From Anaerococcus lactolyticus ATCC 51172 (lineage in GTDB: Bacteria > Bacillota > Clostridia > Tissierellales > Peptoniphilaceae), in assembly GCF_000156575.1 (NCBI RefSeq), contig NZ_GG666049.1, forward strand, positions 1-53,029: a stretch of DNA of 53,029 bases, written 5' to 3'. Under the pieces are notes generated by a model that saw nothing but the letters and a program-made list of their open reading frames with translations, was not told where the DNA came from and ran no database searches. How positions within the stretch are numbered: the first letter of the stretch is position 1; every line of letters begins with the position of its first letter. Positions 33,170 through 41,518 of this stretch are shown here, one piece after another. Position numbers and translations under genes: made by a program.

Positions 33170-33910
33170 TGCTTTTACTTCCTTTCTTTCGTTGGATTTT
33201 ATATTAAAATCATTGCCGTTGGCGTGGTGATTTTGGCTATGATCTAATACCGTATTTGGTAAATTCTTAAAGTCGGATACCATAAGTACCCCGTTTACTT
33301 TTATTTGTCCGTCGGCGGTTGCTGCTACGTCGGCTTCTTCAAACATTAAGCGGTCGCAAAATCCTGCGTCTACTGCTTCTTGGCCTGTGTACCATGTTTC
33401 CGCTTCCATAAGCTGTGCTAGTTCTTCTTCTGTTTTACCTGTTTTGGTCTTATATGCGTTTATGATTGATTTTTTGATTGTTTCTAGCTGTTCTATATAC
33501 TTTATTAAGTCCTTAGCGTTGAAGTAACCTTCAAGGCCGAATAGCGGGTCGTGAATCATAAGGCTACCATTAGGTGCTATTTCGATTTCGTCGCCCGCCA
33601 TAGCAATTATTGTGGCGGCCGAAGCTGCCCAACCGTCAATTTTAACAATCTTTTTAGCCTTGAATTCTTTTAATCTCGAATATATAGCTGTCGCTGCGAA
33701 TACGTCGCCGCCTGCACTATTAATTCTTATAATTAAAGTGTTTATATCCTCTTGTTCTAAGTAGGCTAAATCGCTTGAAAAAAATTCCGGGTTAATCTCT
33801 CCAAGTTCCCAATCTATTTTGTCGCTTATGTTCCCATATATTGTTACTTCTGCTATTCCTTCTTCTTGTATTGCGAAGTTCCAAGCTTTTTTAATTTTGT
33901 TCTTCTTCAA
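32768..33910 (-). CDS. ClpP-type head maturation protease fused to scaffold (lambda gpC-like)
   Basis: 380 residues. Residues 20-190 are a ClpP/crotonase-fold serine protease: NSAGGDVFAATAIYSRL, catalytic S97 in GWAASAAT, H120 in LMIHDP and a likely D181 in EAVDAGFCD. Residues 245-380 are acidic and coiled, typical of a scaffold. It would process the procapsid and then be degraded. It overlaps the portal stop by 20 nt. Confidence 0.9.
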   Translation of the reverse strand: MKKNKIKKAWNFAIQEEGIAEVTIYGNISDKIDWELGEINPEFFSSDLAYLEQEDINTLIIRINSAGGDVFAATAIYSRLKEFKAKKIVKIDGWAASAATIIAMAGDEIEIAPNGSLMIHDPLFGLEGYFNAKDLIKYIEQLETIKKSIINAYKTKTGKTEEELAQLMEAETWYTGQEAVDAGFCDRLMFEEADVAATADGQIKVNGVLMVSDFKNLPNTVLDHSQNHHANGNDFNIKSNERKEVKAMDENKETATTTETETKEIKTVEELKEAYPELVKEIEEAAKKEELDRLQAIEEIAAPGAEEIVNDAKYKTKITAGEVAIKILNAQKLKGQNYIKDREKDVKNSGMDRVEGSQGQKTEEKNEFLEAIDKAYPKTK

Positions 33911-35444
33911 CTTTCGGAATCTCCTTTCTAATCTCTTGTATCAGTTCTTCTTCTTGCTTTAATTGACTGATATTTTTGTAGTAGTCCGTGCCGTTCATTT
34001 CTTTAGCTTCTTTGCTTCTTGTAGAAAATCCATTCTCTACCCTCTTTTGTGCTGCTGCTACTTCTTGCGTAGGGTTTAACAATCCTTGGGCTGGCCCGTT
34101 CCACTCCGCGCCGCAATAAGCTTTCTTTGTAAGTGGATCGCCGAAAAACCCGGGCGCTTCAATCCTGCCTTTTGCTACTGCTTCTGTTAGCCATTCTTCG
34201 TAAATTGGTTGGCAAAAATCCGCTGCCAGCCATTCACGGTACATTCTGAAAGATTTCCAAGCTTCAAGAAGTGCTGCCCTTGAAGCGCTGTAAGAAGCGT
34301 TGAAATTTTTTAGTAAAAGTTCGTATGGAATTTCAAGGGCTGCGCCTATCTGCCTGCAAATTGCGGTAACGAATCCGTCAAAGGCTGCGTTTGGCCTGCC
34401 TGGGTTTACAATGTTTGCCTTTTCGCCCTCGTTAAGGTCTATAATTGCCCCTGGTCCAAGTTCGATAGAATTTTCTGTGTATCTGTCTACCTGTTCTTCT
34501 TCTTGCACAATTTGGCCGAATGGTGGTTCGCTGCTATAGCTTTCTTTTTCAATGAAGACTGTTAGCAATCCGCTTACAACCGCAGCTACTAGCTCGGCTT
34601 CTGTGTATCGTCCTAGCTGCTTTAAACTTTCTATTACTGGGGCAAGGAGTGGCACGCCCCTTCTTTGCCCTATTCTTTCACGGTTCATTAGGTGTAGCAC
34701 GTTTTTTCTACCGGTGTTTTTTCCGTAAGCTTCGACTCTTACCCATTCTTCTTTTTCCGTTAAGTCTTTAGAATTTGGGTGCCTGTTGCATATATAGTAG
34801 GCTATTGTTTCGCCGTTTTTATTACTTTCTACGCCATCTATGATATTTTTATCCTGGCTTTTATCTTTAGGCGTGGAAATTCTATCCGCTTCTATTAGTT
34901 GTATTCTTAAATCGTAGGGCATGGCCACCCTTTCTGTTGTCGGTAATAAAACTATTACGTCGCCGGATATTAGCCAATTTAAAAAGGCTAGCTGCTGCAA
35001 CTCGTAGAAATTATCAAATCTTTCTATATCGCAGCTTGTACTGTCCGCCCATAGTTTGAATTCTCTTTCGATTTTTTGCTCTAGGCTCCTTGCTTCTTTG
35101 GCCGAAATTCCTATAGCTTCGTAGTCGATTTGACTTTTTAAAAGTAAGCCGCCGCCAACTACATTTGTTCTACAAGTTTTTACTGCACCTGTGGCAAGTG
35201 GCACGCCCATAAAAAGATCGCGGCTTCTTTGCCTTAATATCGTTAAGTTGTCTTCTATATCTTCTTTATGGCTTCCGCCGTCCGCTCTCCAACCTATAAG
35301 GCTTTTTTTGCTCCTAGAAGCTCCGTAATTACTGTATCCGGAATTCAAAATCTCTTTTACCCTGCCTAGTGCTAGGGCTTCTATTTCCCTTCTAGTGGCT
35401 TCATTTTTCCTTTTGTTGGGTTTTAGTATATCAAATAGTCCCAT
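33891..35444 (-). CDS. Portal protein (lambda gpB family)
   Basis: 517 residues. GWRADGGSHKEDIEDNLTILRQRSRDLFMGVPLATGAVKTCRTNVVGGGLLLK, HLMNRERIGQRRGVPLLAPVIESLKQLGRYTEAELVAAVVSGLLTVFIEK and PYELLLKNFNASYSASRAALLEAWK are hallmarks of lambda-type portals. It forms the dodecameric DNA channel. Confidence 0.95.
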   Translation of the reverse strand: MGLFDILKPNKRKNEATRREIEALALGRVKEILNSGYSNYGASRSKKSLIGWRADGGSHKEDIEDNLTILRQRSRDLFMGVPLATGAVKTCRTNVVGGGLLLKSQIDYEAIGISAKEARSLEQKIEREFKLWADSTSCDIERFDNFYELQQLAFLNWLISGDVIVLLPTTERVAMPYDLRIQLIEADRISTPKDKSQDKNIIDGVESNKNGETIAYYICNRHPNSKDLTEKEEWVRVEAYGKNTGRKNVLHLMNRERIGQRRGVPLLAPVIESLKQLGRYTEAELVAAVVSGLLTVFIEKESYSSEPPFGQIVQEEEQVDRYTENSIELGPGAIIDLNEGEKANIVNPGRPNAAFDGFVTAICRQIGAALEIPYELLLKNFNASYSASRAALLEAWKSFRMYREWLAADFCQPIYEEWLTEAVAKGRIEAPGFFGDPLTKKAYCGAEWNGPAQGLLNPTQEVAAAQKRVENGFSTRSKEAKEMNGTDYYKNISQLKQEEELIQEIRKEIPKVEEEQN

Positions 35445-35458
35445 AGTACCACCTGTCT

Positions 35459-35707
35459 TTAAATATCGCGTGGGACGGCAATATAAGTCCTATTGCGTCC
35501 CTTGTAGTTGTCTATCGTGTCTAATCTGTCAATTTCTTTTCGCCAATATTTTTGTTGCTCTCTTATTTCGCTTAAATTCGCCCTGGTTAAGCTTCTGCTG
35601 CCTATGGTGTAGCTTTGGCTTGTAGCTACTGCCATTTCTGCTTCTAGCCAAATATTGTAGTGCTTTAGGGCCTGTTCTCTTCGAAGCTTAATTTCGCTTT
35701 TATCCAT
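35459..35707 (-). CDS. gpW-like head-tail joining protein (DUF6148-type)
   Basis: 82 residues. HYNIWLEAEMAVATSQSYTIGSRSLTRANLSEIREQQKYWRKEIDRL has the gpW-type strand-helix pattern (Y.IG.R..TRA.L.EI......). Its place directly before the portal is that of lambda gene W. Confidence 0.75.
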   Translation of the reverse strand: MDKSEIKLRREQALKHYNIWLEAEMAVATSQSYTIGSRSLTRANLSEIREQQKYWRKEIDRLDTIDNYKGRNRTYIAVPRDI

Positions 35708-35753
35708 CTATCTTAACCCCCTCGATCTGACGTTTATTTATAGTTTATTTAGT

Positions 35754-36698
35754 TTAAAAGTTATCCTTGACCATAAATAATTTTTCATATTTGCTTTCAT
35801 GACTTCCGCCCTGCATTGTTGACCTAGCCTTTGTAAATTCATAGACTATTTCAAAATCATCTGGCATACTATATCCACTTATTAAGACTACATTTTCTTT
35901 GCTCATTTCCTTGCACCGCTTGTAAAAGTTTTCGTAGTCTATATTGTTATTCCTATATACTTTGTTTGTATCTTTGTATGGTGGGTCTAAATATATGATT
36001 GAGTTTTTTATATCTGAAAATTCTTTATAGTCTTTGTTGTAAATCTCTAGGTTAGGGATAACCTTCATATTTTCCAAATGTACAAGTCTTTCTAATTGTT
36101 GAATTCTCAAGCTCTTGGCGGGTGTACCCCCCCCCGATATTTTTTCGACTTGTTGTATTTGTTGAAGTTGCTGTAACTGTGTGATCTCTTTATTTTTATA
36201 TGCTGCCTTTTTGAAAGTTTCGGTTTGCTTATAGCCTTCAAAGCAATCATGGTTTTCTATTATCTTTCTTGCTAGCTTATATTTAAAATCAGAAAGGTCT
36301 TTACTGTATAAATAGTGTTTACTGTTATTTCCAAATGAATTAATTAATAGTTTTAAGTGGTCGTCTATTGTTTTATTTTCTTTATCTCTTATCTTGAAAA
36401 ACTCTTCCCTGCTGCAAATTAAAGTTTTTAGGTATTCCCTGTCTTCTGATAAGATTTTTTGTATCATCTGCCCAGGTATAGGGTCTATATCGTTATAAAC
36501 TACGTTTAGACCTTGAAGTTTGCACTCTAAGGTTATAGCGCCACCGCCGCCGAATAGGTCGTATATAGTTTTGTCCGTTCCGAAATTCTGCTTTATAATC
36601 TCTATAATCTTTTTAGATATTTTCTTTTTGCTGCCTATATATGGTAAGCCTATTGGCCTACCTTTTCTTATCTTCTTTTTATCTAAAATTAGTTTCAT
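35754..36698 (-). CDS. Dam-type adenine-N6 DNA methyltransferase with G9 tract
   Basis: 314 residues, D12 class. SAM-binding motif IYDLFGGGGAITLE (about 44-57) and catalytic DPPY (IIYLDPPYKDTN). A Gln-rich insert (QLQQLQQIQQVEKISGGGTPAKS) carries nine consecutive G (36127-36135), currently in frame. It probably methylates phage or host DNA; the target site is not predictable. It interrupts the terminase-gpW-portal block, an unusual place for a methylase, with 12-nt and 46-nt gaps to its neighbours. Confidence 0.9.
   Translation of the reverse strand: MKLILDKKKIRKGRPIGLPYIGSKKKISKKIIEIIKQNFGTDKTIYDLFGGGGAITLECKLQGLNVVYNDIDPIPGQMIQKILSEDREYLKTLICSREEFFKIRDKENKTIDDHLKLLINSFGNNSKHYLYSKDLSDFKYKLARKIIENHDCFEGYKQTETFKKAAYKNKEITQLQQLQQIQQVEKISGGGTPAKSLRIQQLERLVHLENMKVIPNLEIYNKDYKEFSDIKNSIIYLDPPYKDTNKVYRNNNIDYENFYKRCKEMSKENVVLISGYSMPDDFEIVYEFTKARSTMQGGSHESKYEKLFMVKDNF
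36127..36135. repeat. Homopolymer tract of nine C (G on the coding strand)
   Basis: Nine-base mononucleotide run inside the methylase gene, in otherwise AT-rich DNA. Codons read TCG GGG GGG GGT ACA. One-base slippage would shift the frame before the DPPY motif and switch the enzyme off. Confidence 0.9.
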
Positions 36699-36710
36699 TT
36701 TTATTTTTAT

Positions 36711-38543
36711 CTATTGTCTTAACCCCCTAGACCTTACGTTTCTTTGCGGCTTACTTGGGTTTTCCGGAATCTCTTTTTTAAGAATAGGATTTGTGATTTC
36801 AAGCGCCGCCGTTGCGTAGTTTCTAATATCTAAAGGTTCGTTTCTTTTAATTCCCTTTTTAAGTTTCCATACATACTGCGCACGCCCTTTTTTATAGCTA
36901 ATAACCATCTTTTCGCTTGTAAGCCCTTTAAAATACTCTTCTGTATATCCTCGGCCTTCGTCTTCCGGAAAATGGCAATAGTTAGGTCCTGGCTCTTCTA
37001 CTGCTAGCCTTTGGTATAGTATAGCTTTTCCTGTATCTACTCCAAGGGTGAAAAGTGGCGTCTTATAAGCATTTGATATAGACGGTTTAGAGTAGTAAGG
37101 CGTTTGCGCTCCGCCACGGCCTTTTATGGCCCATATCCTGCGGCTAATTCTTTTCTTGGCAAATTTATAAACTTCTTGGGTAAAGTGTCCGCCGGAATCT
37201 ATACAGGTAGAAAGAATTTTAAGTTTGCGTCCGTCTTTTGTTTCAAAGGTCCTACCTAGAAAATTATCTAAGTCTTGCCATACGGTTTCAGTTTTTAAAT
37301 CGCCGTAAATTTTTTTGTAGTAAATACCCCATGATTCCTTTTCTTCGCCCCAACCTACCACCTCTACTTCGAAGCGGTCGTCTTGTACGTCTACGCCAGC
37401 CGTTAAGACTATTACTTCTTCTGGCACTTCGCAGCCGTATTCTTCTAGTCGGTTGAATAATTCTTCCATTTCGATTTCTTCTCCTTCTTCTTCCCAAGTT
37501 TGCCCCATTTCGGTATTTGTCCAAGCTTTAAGCAATTCTATATTCCCTTTCTTTTTTTCTTCGTTTGCTACTAGAAATTTTTCTACAATATCTGCCCAAG
37601 ATACAAAAAGCGAAGCTAAGGCGTTTAAATGAAAGCCCTTGACCGCTCGCCTTGGGTACTTGAAAATAAATTTCCCTTTATCGAAGTTTGACTTCCAAGC
37701 GTATTCACTCGCTATAGCTCCGCAATGGCGGCAAGTGTATTCAATTTCTGATAAATCTTCTTTGTCGAATTTTATATAGGCCCATTCTAAAGGGTTATAT
37801 TCTCCACAATGAGGACAAGGGACGTTCCATTCGCCCTGGGTGCTGTGTTCGTATTCGACTTCAATTCTACTTACGTCTTTAATTGTCGGTGTTGATACGC
37901 AAACAATTTTTTTGTTCCAAAAAGTGGTAAGCCTTTTTGTGGCAAGTAAAAGCGGGTCGCCTTCAGTTCCTGCTGTTACTGGGTATCTGTCAATTTCATC
38001 TGCAAGCAATATCCTTATAGGTCGGCTTGCAAGGCTCGAAGGGCTGTTAGCTCCTACCATTGTTACATGGCCACCCGGAAAAATCTTTTGTAGGATTGTA
38101 TTTCCGCTTGTCCTTGACTTATCATCTACCTTGTCTTGCAATATTGGCGTATCTCTTAACATAGGCGAAATTCTGTCCTTGGAAAAAGCTTCTGCCATCT
38201 GTATTGTTGGTTGTAGAATCATAATCGGGCTGGGGTCGTAGTGCATATAGTAACCTAGGGGGTTAAGTATGCAAGCGTCCGACTTTCCAATCTGTGCTGC
38301 GCTCATAACTACAACTTTTTCTACTCCGACTTCGCCTATAGCGTCCATAATCTCTTTTTGGTATGGCGCTTTAGAAGTCTTCCATCTTCCGGGTTCCGCC
38401 GAAGCTTCCGGGCTAAGTCTTCTGTACTCGTCCGCCCACTCGGTAATTGTTATTGGTGGCGGCGGTTTTAAGCCAGCAAAGATTTTGCAAAGAAGATCAA
38501 ATGTATTTTTTTTAATTTTTTTCTTCTTTTGTGTTTTCTTCAA
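36711..38543 (-). CDS. Terminase large subunit (lambda gpA family)
   Basis: 610 residues. GpA-type opening ITITEWADEYRRLSPEASAEPGRWKTSKAPYQKEIMDAI, a Walker A-like loop AAQIGKSDA (about 82-90), Walker B ILLADEIDRYP, a CPHCG...CRHCG zinc pair, and a nuclease start VLTAGVDVQDDRFEVEVVGWG. It packages DNA and cuts at cos sites in the lambda family. Overlaps the Nu1-like gene by 32 nt. Confidence 0.95.
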   Translation of the reverse strand: MKKTQKKKKIKKNTFDLLCKIFAGLKPPPPITITEWADEYRRLSPEASAEPGRWKTSKAPYQKEIMDAIGEVGVEKVVVMSAAQIGKSDACILNPLGYYMHYDPSPIMILQPTIQMAEAFSKDRISPMLRDTPILQDKVDDKSRTSGNTILQKIFPGGHVTMVGANSPSSLASRPIRILLADEIDRYPVTAGTEGDPLLLATKRLTTFWNKKIVCVSTPTIKDVSRIEVEYEHSTQGEWNVPCPHCGEYNPLEWAYIKFDKEDLSEIEYTCRHCGAIASEYAWKSNFDKGKFIFKYPRRAVKGFHLNALASLFVSWADIVEKFLVANEEKKKGNIELLKAWTNTEMGQTWEEEGEEIEMEELFNRLEEYGCEVPEEVIVLTAGVDVQDDRFEVEVVGWGEEKESWGIYYKKIYGDLKTETVWQDLDNFLGRTFETKDGRKLKILSTCIDSGGHFTQEVYKFAKKRISRRIWAIKGRGGAQTPYYSKPSISNAYKTPLFTLGVDTGKAILYQRLAVEEPGPNYCHFPEDEGRGYTEEYFKGLTSEKMVISYKKGRAQYVWKLKKGIKRNEPLDIRNYATAALEITNPILKKEIPENPSKPQRNVRSRGLRQ

Positions 38544-39033
38544 TTTCCGCCCCTTCTTCTGACTCTATAGAAAAAGCGGTCGGAAAGTCTGATAACTCGT
38601 TCAACCCTTCTTCTACCGCTTCTTGTAGTATCTTATATATTTTTGTCTTGTCTTTTAAGCCAGCTAATACTGGCGATAATTTGGCGGGTATTGCCATAAG
38701 TCTTACTTTGAAGTTTGTTAGCATATCCGCCATCACTTCTTCAATTTCCGAAGTTTCGTGCAAATCTCTTTGTCTAATTTTTAGATCAAGTTCTTCATTT
38801 TGTCTTTTTGCTTTTACAAGCTTTGCCCTTTCTTCGTAGTAGTTTAAATTTTCTTCTATCTTTGAATTACCTTTTAGGTAATCTATATAGGCGTGATTTG
38901 TTTCTAGTAATTTATAAAGGCCCGGCATTGTTTCTTCGATTATTCCTTCATCTCTTAATTGCCTTACTCGCCTTTCGCTTATATTAAGAAGCTTGGCTAT
39001 AGCCTGCGTACTATATAATTTTACTTTGGCCAT
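38512..39033 (-). CDS. Terminase small subunit, Nu1-like
   Basis: 173 residues. An N-terminal winged helix (YSTQAIAKLLNISERRVRQLRDEGIIEE) recognises DNA. A helical linker with YEERAKLVKAKRQNEELDLKIRQRDLH and a C-terminal part that would bind gpA follow, all in the lambda Nu1/phage DNA-packaging family style. It is translationally coupled to the large subunit. Confidence 0.85.
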   Translation of the reverse strand: MAKVKLYSTQAIAKLLNISERRVRQLRDEGIIEETMPGLYKLLETNHAYIDYLKGNSKIEENLNYYEERAKLVKAKRQNEELDLKIRQRDLHETSEIEEVMADMLTNFKVRLMAIPAKLSPVLAGLKDKTKIYKILQEAVEEGLNELSDFPTAFSIESEEGAEIEENTKEEKN

Positions 39034-39146
39034 ACAAGCCCCCTTTTTATTTTAATTACTTTTGAATAATTATTCGTTATTGAAATTTCAAGGCCCCTAA
39101 TACTTTCTAGCTTTTGAATTTCCGGAAGTGGTTCAAAATTTTTCAT
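39021..39146 (-). CDS. Possible 41-residue phage protein
   Basis: An open frame starting MKNFEPLPEIQKLESIRGLE and ending VIKIKRGLVWPK fills most of the 184-nt gap between the two terminase-small-like genes and overlaps the Nu1-like start by 13 nt. TTAGG lies just before the ATG. The composition is protein-like, but no homologue is recognised. The gap could also hold the cos site. Confidence 0.45.
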   Translation of the reverse strand: MKNFEPLPEIQKLESIRGLEISITNNYSKVIKIKRGLVWPK

Positions 39147-39217
39147 ACCTAACTATATTTTGGGCGTCGCCGTACCCGCAAACGAAAAAATTTTCTTGAA
39201 AGAACCTATTTTATTTT

Positions 39218-39964
39218 TTAGATCTCGTCAAGCTCGCCGTCCAAATCAAATTCAAAGGCTCCTTTTATCTTTTCTTTTGATAAGTCGTATCTCTGTTGAT
39301 CAAGTTCTATGCGCCTACAGTCAAGCTGGTAGGTCTTTATACTATCAAGTAGCTTTATAATCCTTCCGTGGATTCTATCAAAGGCTACTAATAGTTTTTG
39401 CTGTCTTTCAAACTTGCTGTCCCTTGTAACCGTCTTCAATGTCGGTTGCAACTTTTTCATCTTTTCTTCACGTTCGGCCGGATCTAGTTTTTCTAATAAA
39501 TCTTTTGTTGGTAAAGCTTGCATTTCTGATTCTCTCGACAAGTACAATCTATCTTCCGGTTCCTTGTCAAGTTCATCTAGCTTTCGCCTAATATCTTTTT
39601 CCTTGGCCAGCAAGATTTTAAGTTCGTTCTTTAGGTTGGTTTCTGTATCTAGTGTAAGACTTGATATATAGGCTTGGTCTTCTGGTGGTAGGTTGTCTAA
39701 ATCTATACTGCTGTATCCGCCGTGGGTTTCGGCGTTCTTGTTTCCTTTTGGCGCTCCTGCTCCCTCGGCGTTCTTATTTCCGAATTGTCCGCCGCGTCTT
39801 CTCTCTTTTAGTTTGTCGTCCCACTTATCGCGGTACTTCCATTGACTAATTGTTGCCGGCTTTACTTTTATTTTTTCTGCAATTTCTTTAACCTCTAATC
39901 TGCCTTTTGACTTTCTATAAAGCTCAAAGGCTAAATCACGTTCAGGTCTTCTTTTTTTAGCCAT
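39218..39964 (-). CDS. Terminase small subunit-like protein (PBSX/XtmA type)
   Basis: 248 residues. The N-terminal HTH RDLAFELYRKSKGRLEVKEIAEKIKVKPATISQWKYRDKWDDKL and the linker GGQFGNKNAEGAGAPKGNKNAETHG are diagnostic of the PBSX-type TerS family. A long coiled coil follows. Finding it next to a lambda-type Nu1/gpA pair is unusual. It is the first late gene, with AAAGGAG upstream. Confidence 0.8.
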   Translation of the reverse strand: MAKKRRPERDLAFELYRKSKGRLEVKEIAEKIKVKPATISQWKYRDKWDDKLKERRRGGQFGNKNAEGAGAPKGNKNAETHGGYSSIDLDNLPPEDQAYISSLTLDTETNLKNELKILLAKEKDIRRKLDELDKEPEDRLYLSRESEMQALPTKDLLEKLDPAEREEKMKKLQPTLKTVTRDSKFERQQKLLVAFDRIHGRIIKLLDSIKTYQLDCRRIELDQQRYDLSKEKIKGAFEFDLDGELDEI

Positions 39965-40047
39965 CTTCTTTTTCTCCTTTCGCGGCCGCTTTTTTGTCTT
40001 CTTCGTTTGTTTCGCTGTTCCAATTTTTCAGCCACGGAAGAAATTAT

Positions 40048-40081
40048 AAAAAAATACGAACTTCAATTTTTAGAAGTTCGT
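40048..40081 (-). terminator. Terminator between early and late operons
   Basis: A perfect 9-bp stem ACGAACTTC/GAAGTTCGT with an 8-nt loop, then A-T7 on the minus strand. It lies 92 nt after the sigma-like gene and 84 nt before the first late gene. Confidence 0.75.
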
Positions 40082-40129
40082 TTGAATTTAGCTATTCCCG
40101 CTTGTCTATATATATTCTTCACTGTATCC

Positions 40130-40163
40130 ATTATAGCCTATAAATCGGGCAATGGCGGGCAAT
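40130..40163 (-). promoter_or_regulatory. Candidate activated late promoter
   Basis: A TATAAT (-10; 40135-40130 on the minus strand) lacks a matching -35 box. Instead two direct repeats ATTGCCCG (40163-40156 and 40153-40146), exactly 10 bp apart, cover the -35 area, as for an activator-dependent promoter. The adjacent ArpU/sigma-like gene is the natural candidate activator. Confidence 0.45.
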
Positions 40164-40172
40164 CTTTCGCCA

Positions 40173-40628
40173 TTAGCTAAAATAATTGTGAATGTATATA
40201 TTTTTCTCGAACTTCTTTTCTAATTTCTTCAAGGCTTCGCTTCTTATGTTCTTACATTGCCTAACAGAATAAAAGCCCCTGGCTATCTTTTCCCACCTAT
40301 AATTCATGATATAGAAATCATATATTACTTTGTGTTCGCGGTAATCTAGGCTTTGAATTTCCTTTAAGATTTCCTTATACAGGTTATCAAGTCTTTTGTT
40401 TTTTTCTTCCAAGCTCCTTATTGTTTCGCTTATACCGTCCGGCACACTAAGCGCCAGGTCTTCTGTAATCTTGGATATATGATTCTTGGCCTTCGGCATA
40501 CCGTCTAGCTGGCTGTTGCTTCTTGGCAAGTAGAATACATCTTCCAAATTATTTATAACCCTGCGATTAAGTTTTATGGCCTGCGGAATCTCTCGACAAT
40601 AATCAATGATTTCTACAACGTCTTTCAT
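40173..40628 (-). CDS. ArpU/sigma-70 region 4-like late transcription regulator
   Basis: 151 residues. The middle is coiled. The C-terminus (EIQSLDYREHKVIYDFYIMNYRWEKIARGFYSVRQCKNIRSEALKKLEKKF) is an HTH resembling sigma region 4 with the WExIAxxFxxSxRQxxxIRxxALKKLEK pattern of DUF1492/ArpU regulators, which switch on late genes in Gram-positive phages. It is the last gene of the early operon and faces the late genes. Confidence 0.8.
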   Translation of the reverse strand: MKDVVEIIDYCREIPQAIKLNRRVINNLEDVFYLPRSNSQLDGMPKAKNHISKITEDLALSVPDGISETIRSLEEKNKRLDNLYKEILKEIQSLDYREHKVIYDFYIMNYRWEKIARGFYSVRQCKNIRSEALKKLEKKFEKNIYIHNYFS

Positions 40629-40658
40629 AGGCGCGCCCTCTTTTTCTTTTCACTCAAA

Positions 40659-40868
40659 CTACCCCTTTATCAAATCTTTTATAAACTCTTCTTTTGCTTG
40701 ACCTATATAATCTTCAACGGCAAAGTTTATCTTTTCCGCTGCCTGTAAATTTCCTATGATTTCATCTTCTGCGCCGGCCATCTTCAAGCACTCGTCGCAC
40801 ACGCCGATTTTCCTATCGACTAGAATTCTATTATCGCAAAATTTACAAGTCTTGTACTTCTTATCCAT
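40659..40868 (-). CDS. Small zinc-finger protein
   Basis: 69 residues. Two CxxC knuckles (KTCKFCDN and GVCDECLK) about 16 residues apart form a likely zinc ribbon, followed by an acidic helix. It overlaps recU by 8 nt. Function unknown; DNA or protein binding is plausible. Confidence 0.65.
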   Translation of the reverse strand: MDKKYKTCKFCDNRILVDRKIGVCDECLKMAGAEDEIIGNLQAAEKINFAVEDYIGQAKEEFIKDLIKG

Positions 40869-41385
40869 CTAGCTTATCTTTTATGTTTTCTAAAAACATA
40901 ACGCCTTTACGCCATGGGATCTCCCACCTTTTGAGGTCGTCGGCCCTGGCGGATTGTTTTCCTATAATCTTTTTCATATCTCGCCATACTTCCCACGGCA
41001 CGAAAAAGTAACGGTTTTTTATACCGACGCACACGCCCGCTATTGCTCCAAGCTTTAAGTGTTCGTCTAATACTTCCGCTTGCTTATCTGTTATAACTTT
41101 TTTCTTGATAACTTCTGTACTGGTGTACTTGGCTTCAAAAATTATAGACCTACCGCCTTTTAATGTGCCTTGGAAGTCCGGCTGCGCCCTGGCTGTAAAT
41201 TGGCCGTGAAATTTTCCGCCTTTGAATTTCTTTATCACTCTAAAAGGTTCTGGTGTTTTGCTTACTGCTGCTAGTCCATAATCTATATAGTGCTTGCAAG
41301 CATACTCGATACCCTGTTCTAAGCTGTGGCCGTAGGCGTTATTCTTTAGGTTTCTATATGCTTCAAGTGCTTTTTTGTTATCCAT
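40861..41385 (-). CDS. RecU-like Holliday junction resolvase
   Basis: 174 residues from the ATG at 41385, which stands 8 nt after AAGGAG; the in-frame ATG at 41391 is only 2 nt from it. The PD-(D/E)xK nuclease core is visible as QPDFQG...RSIIFEAKYT (D70, E84, K86 counted from this start). It resolves branched DNA during phage recombination or replication. It lies immediately downstream of the DnaA-box cluster. Confidence 0.85.
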   Translation of the reverse strand: MDNKKALEAYRNLKNNAYGHSLEQGIEYACKHYIDYGLAAVSKTPEPFRVIKKFKGGKFHGQFTARAQPDFQGTLKGGRSIIFEAKYTSTEVIKKKVITDKQAEVLDEHLKLGAIAGVCVGIKNRYFFVPWEVWRDMKKIIGKQSARADDLKRWEIPWRKGVMFLENIKDKLDG

Positions 41386-41408
41386 GTGCATAACTCCTTT
41401 TCTTGTAT

Positions 41409-41514
41409 TGTGGATAACCCTTTCTTAACTTTGCCCTGTGGATAACTTTTATTGTTTATAATTCTACTTTGTGGATAAGTATTACAAGTGTTTATATTTT
41501 CCCTTTGTGGATAA
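41409..41514 (-). other. Putative phage replication origin: four DnaA boxes
   Basis: Four perfect TTATCCACA boxes on the minus strand (41417-41409, 41445-41437, 41478-41470, 41514-41506), same orientation, with starts 28, 33 and 36 bp apart. AT-rich segments lie between them. They fill the only non-coding gap between rep and recU. Confidence 0.8.
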
Positions 41515-41518
41515 GTCT

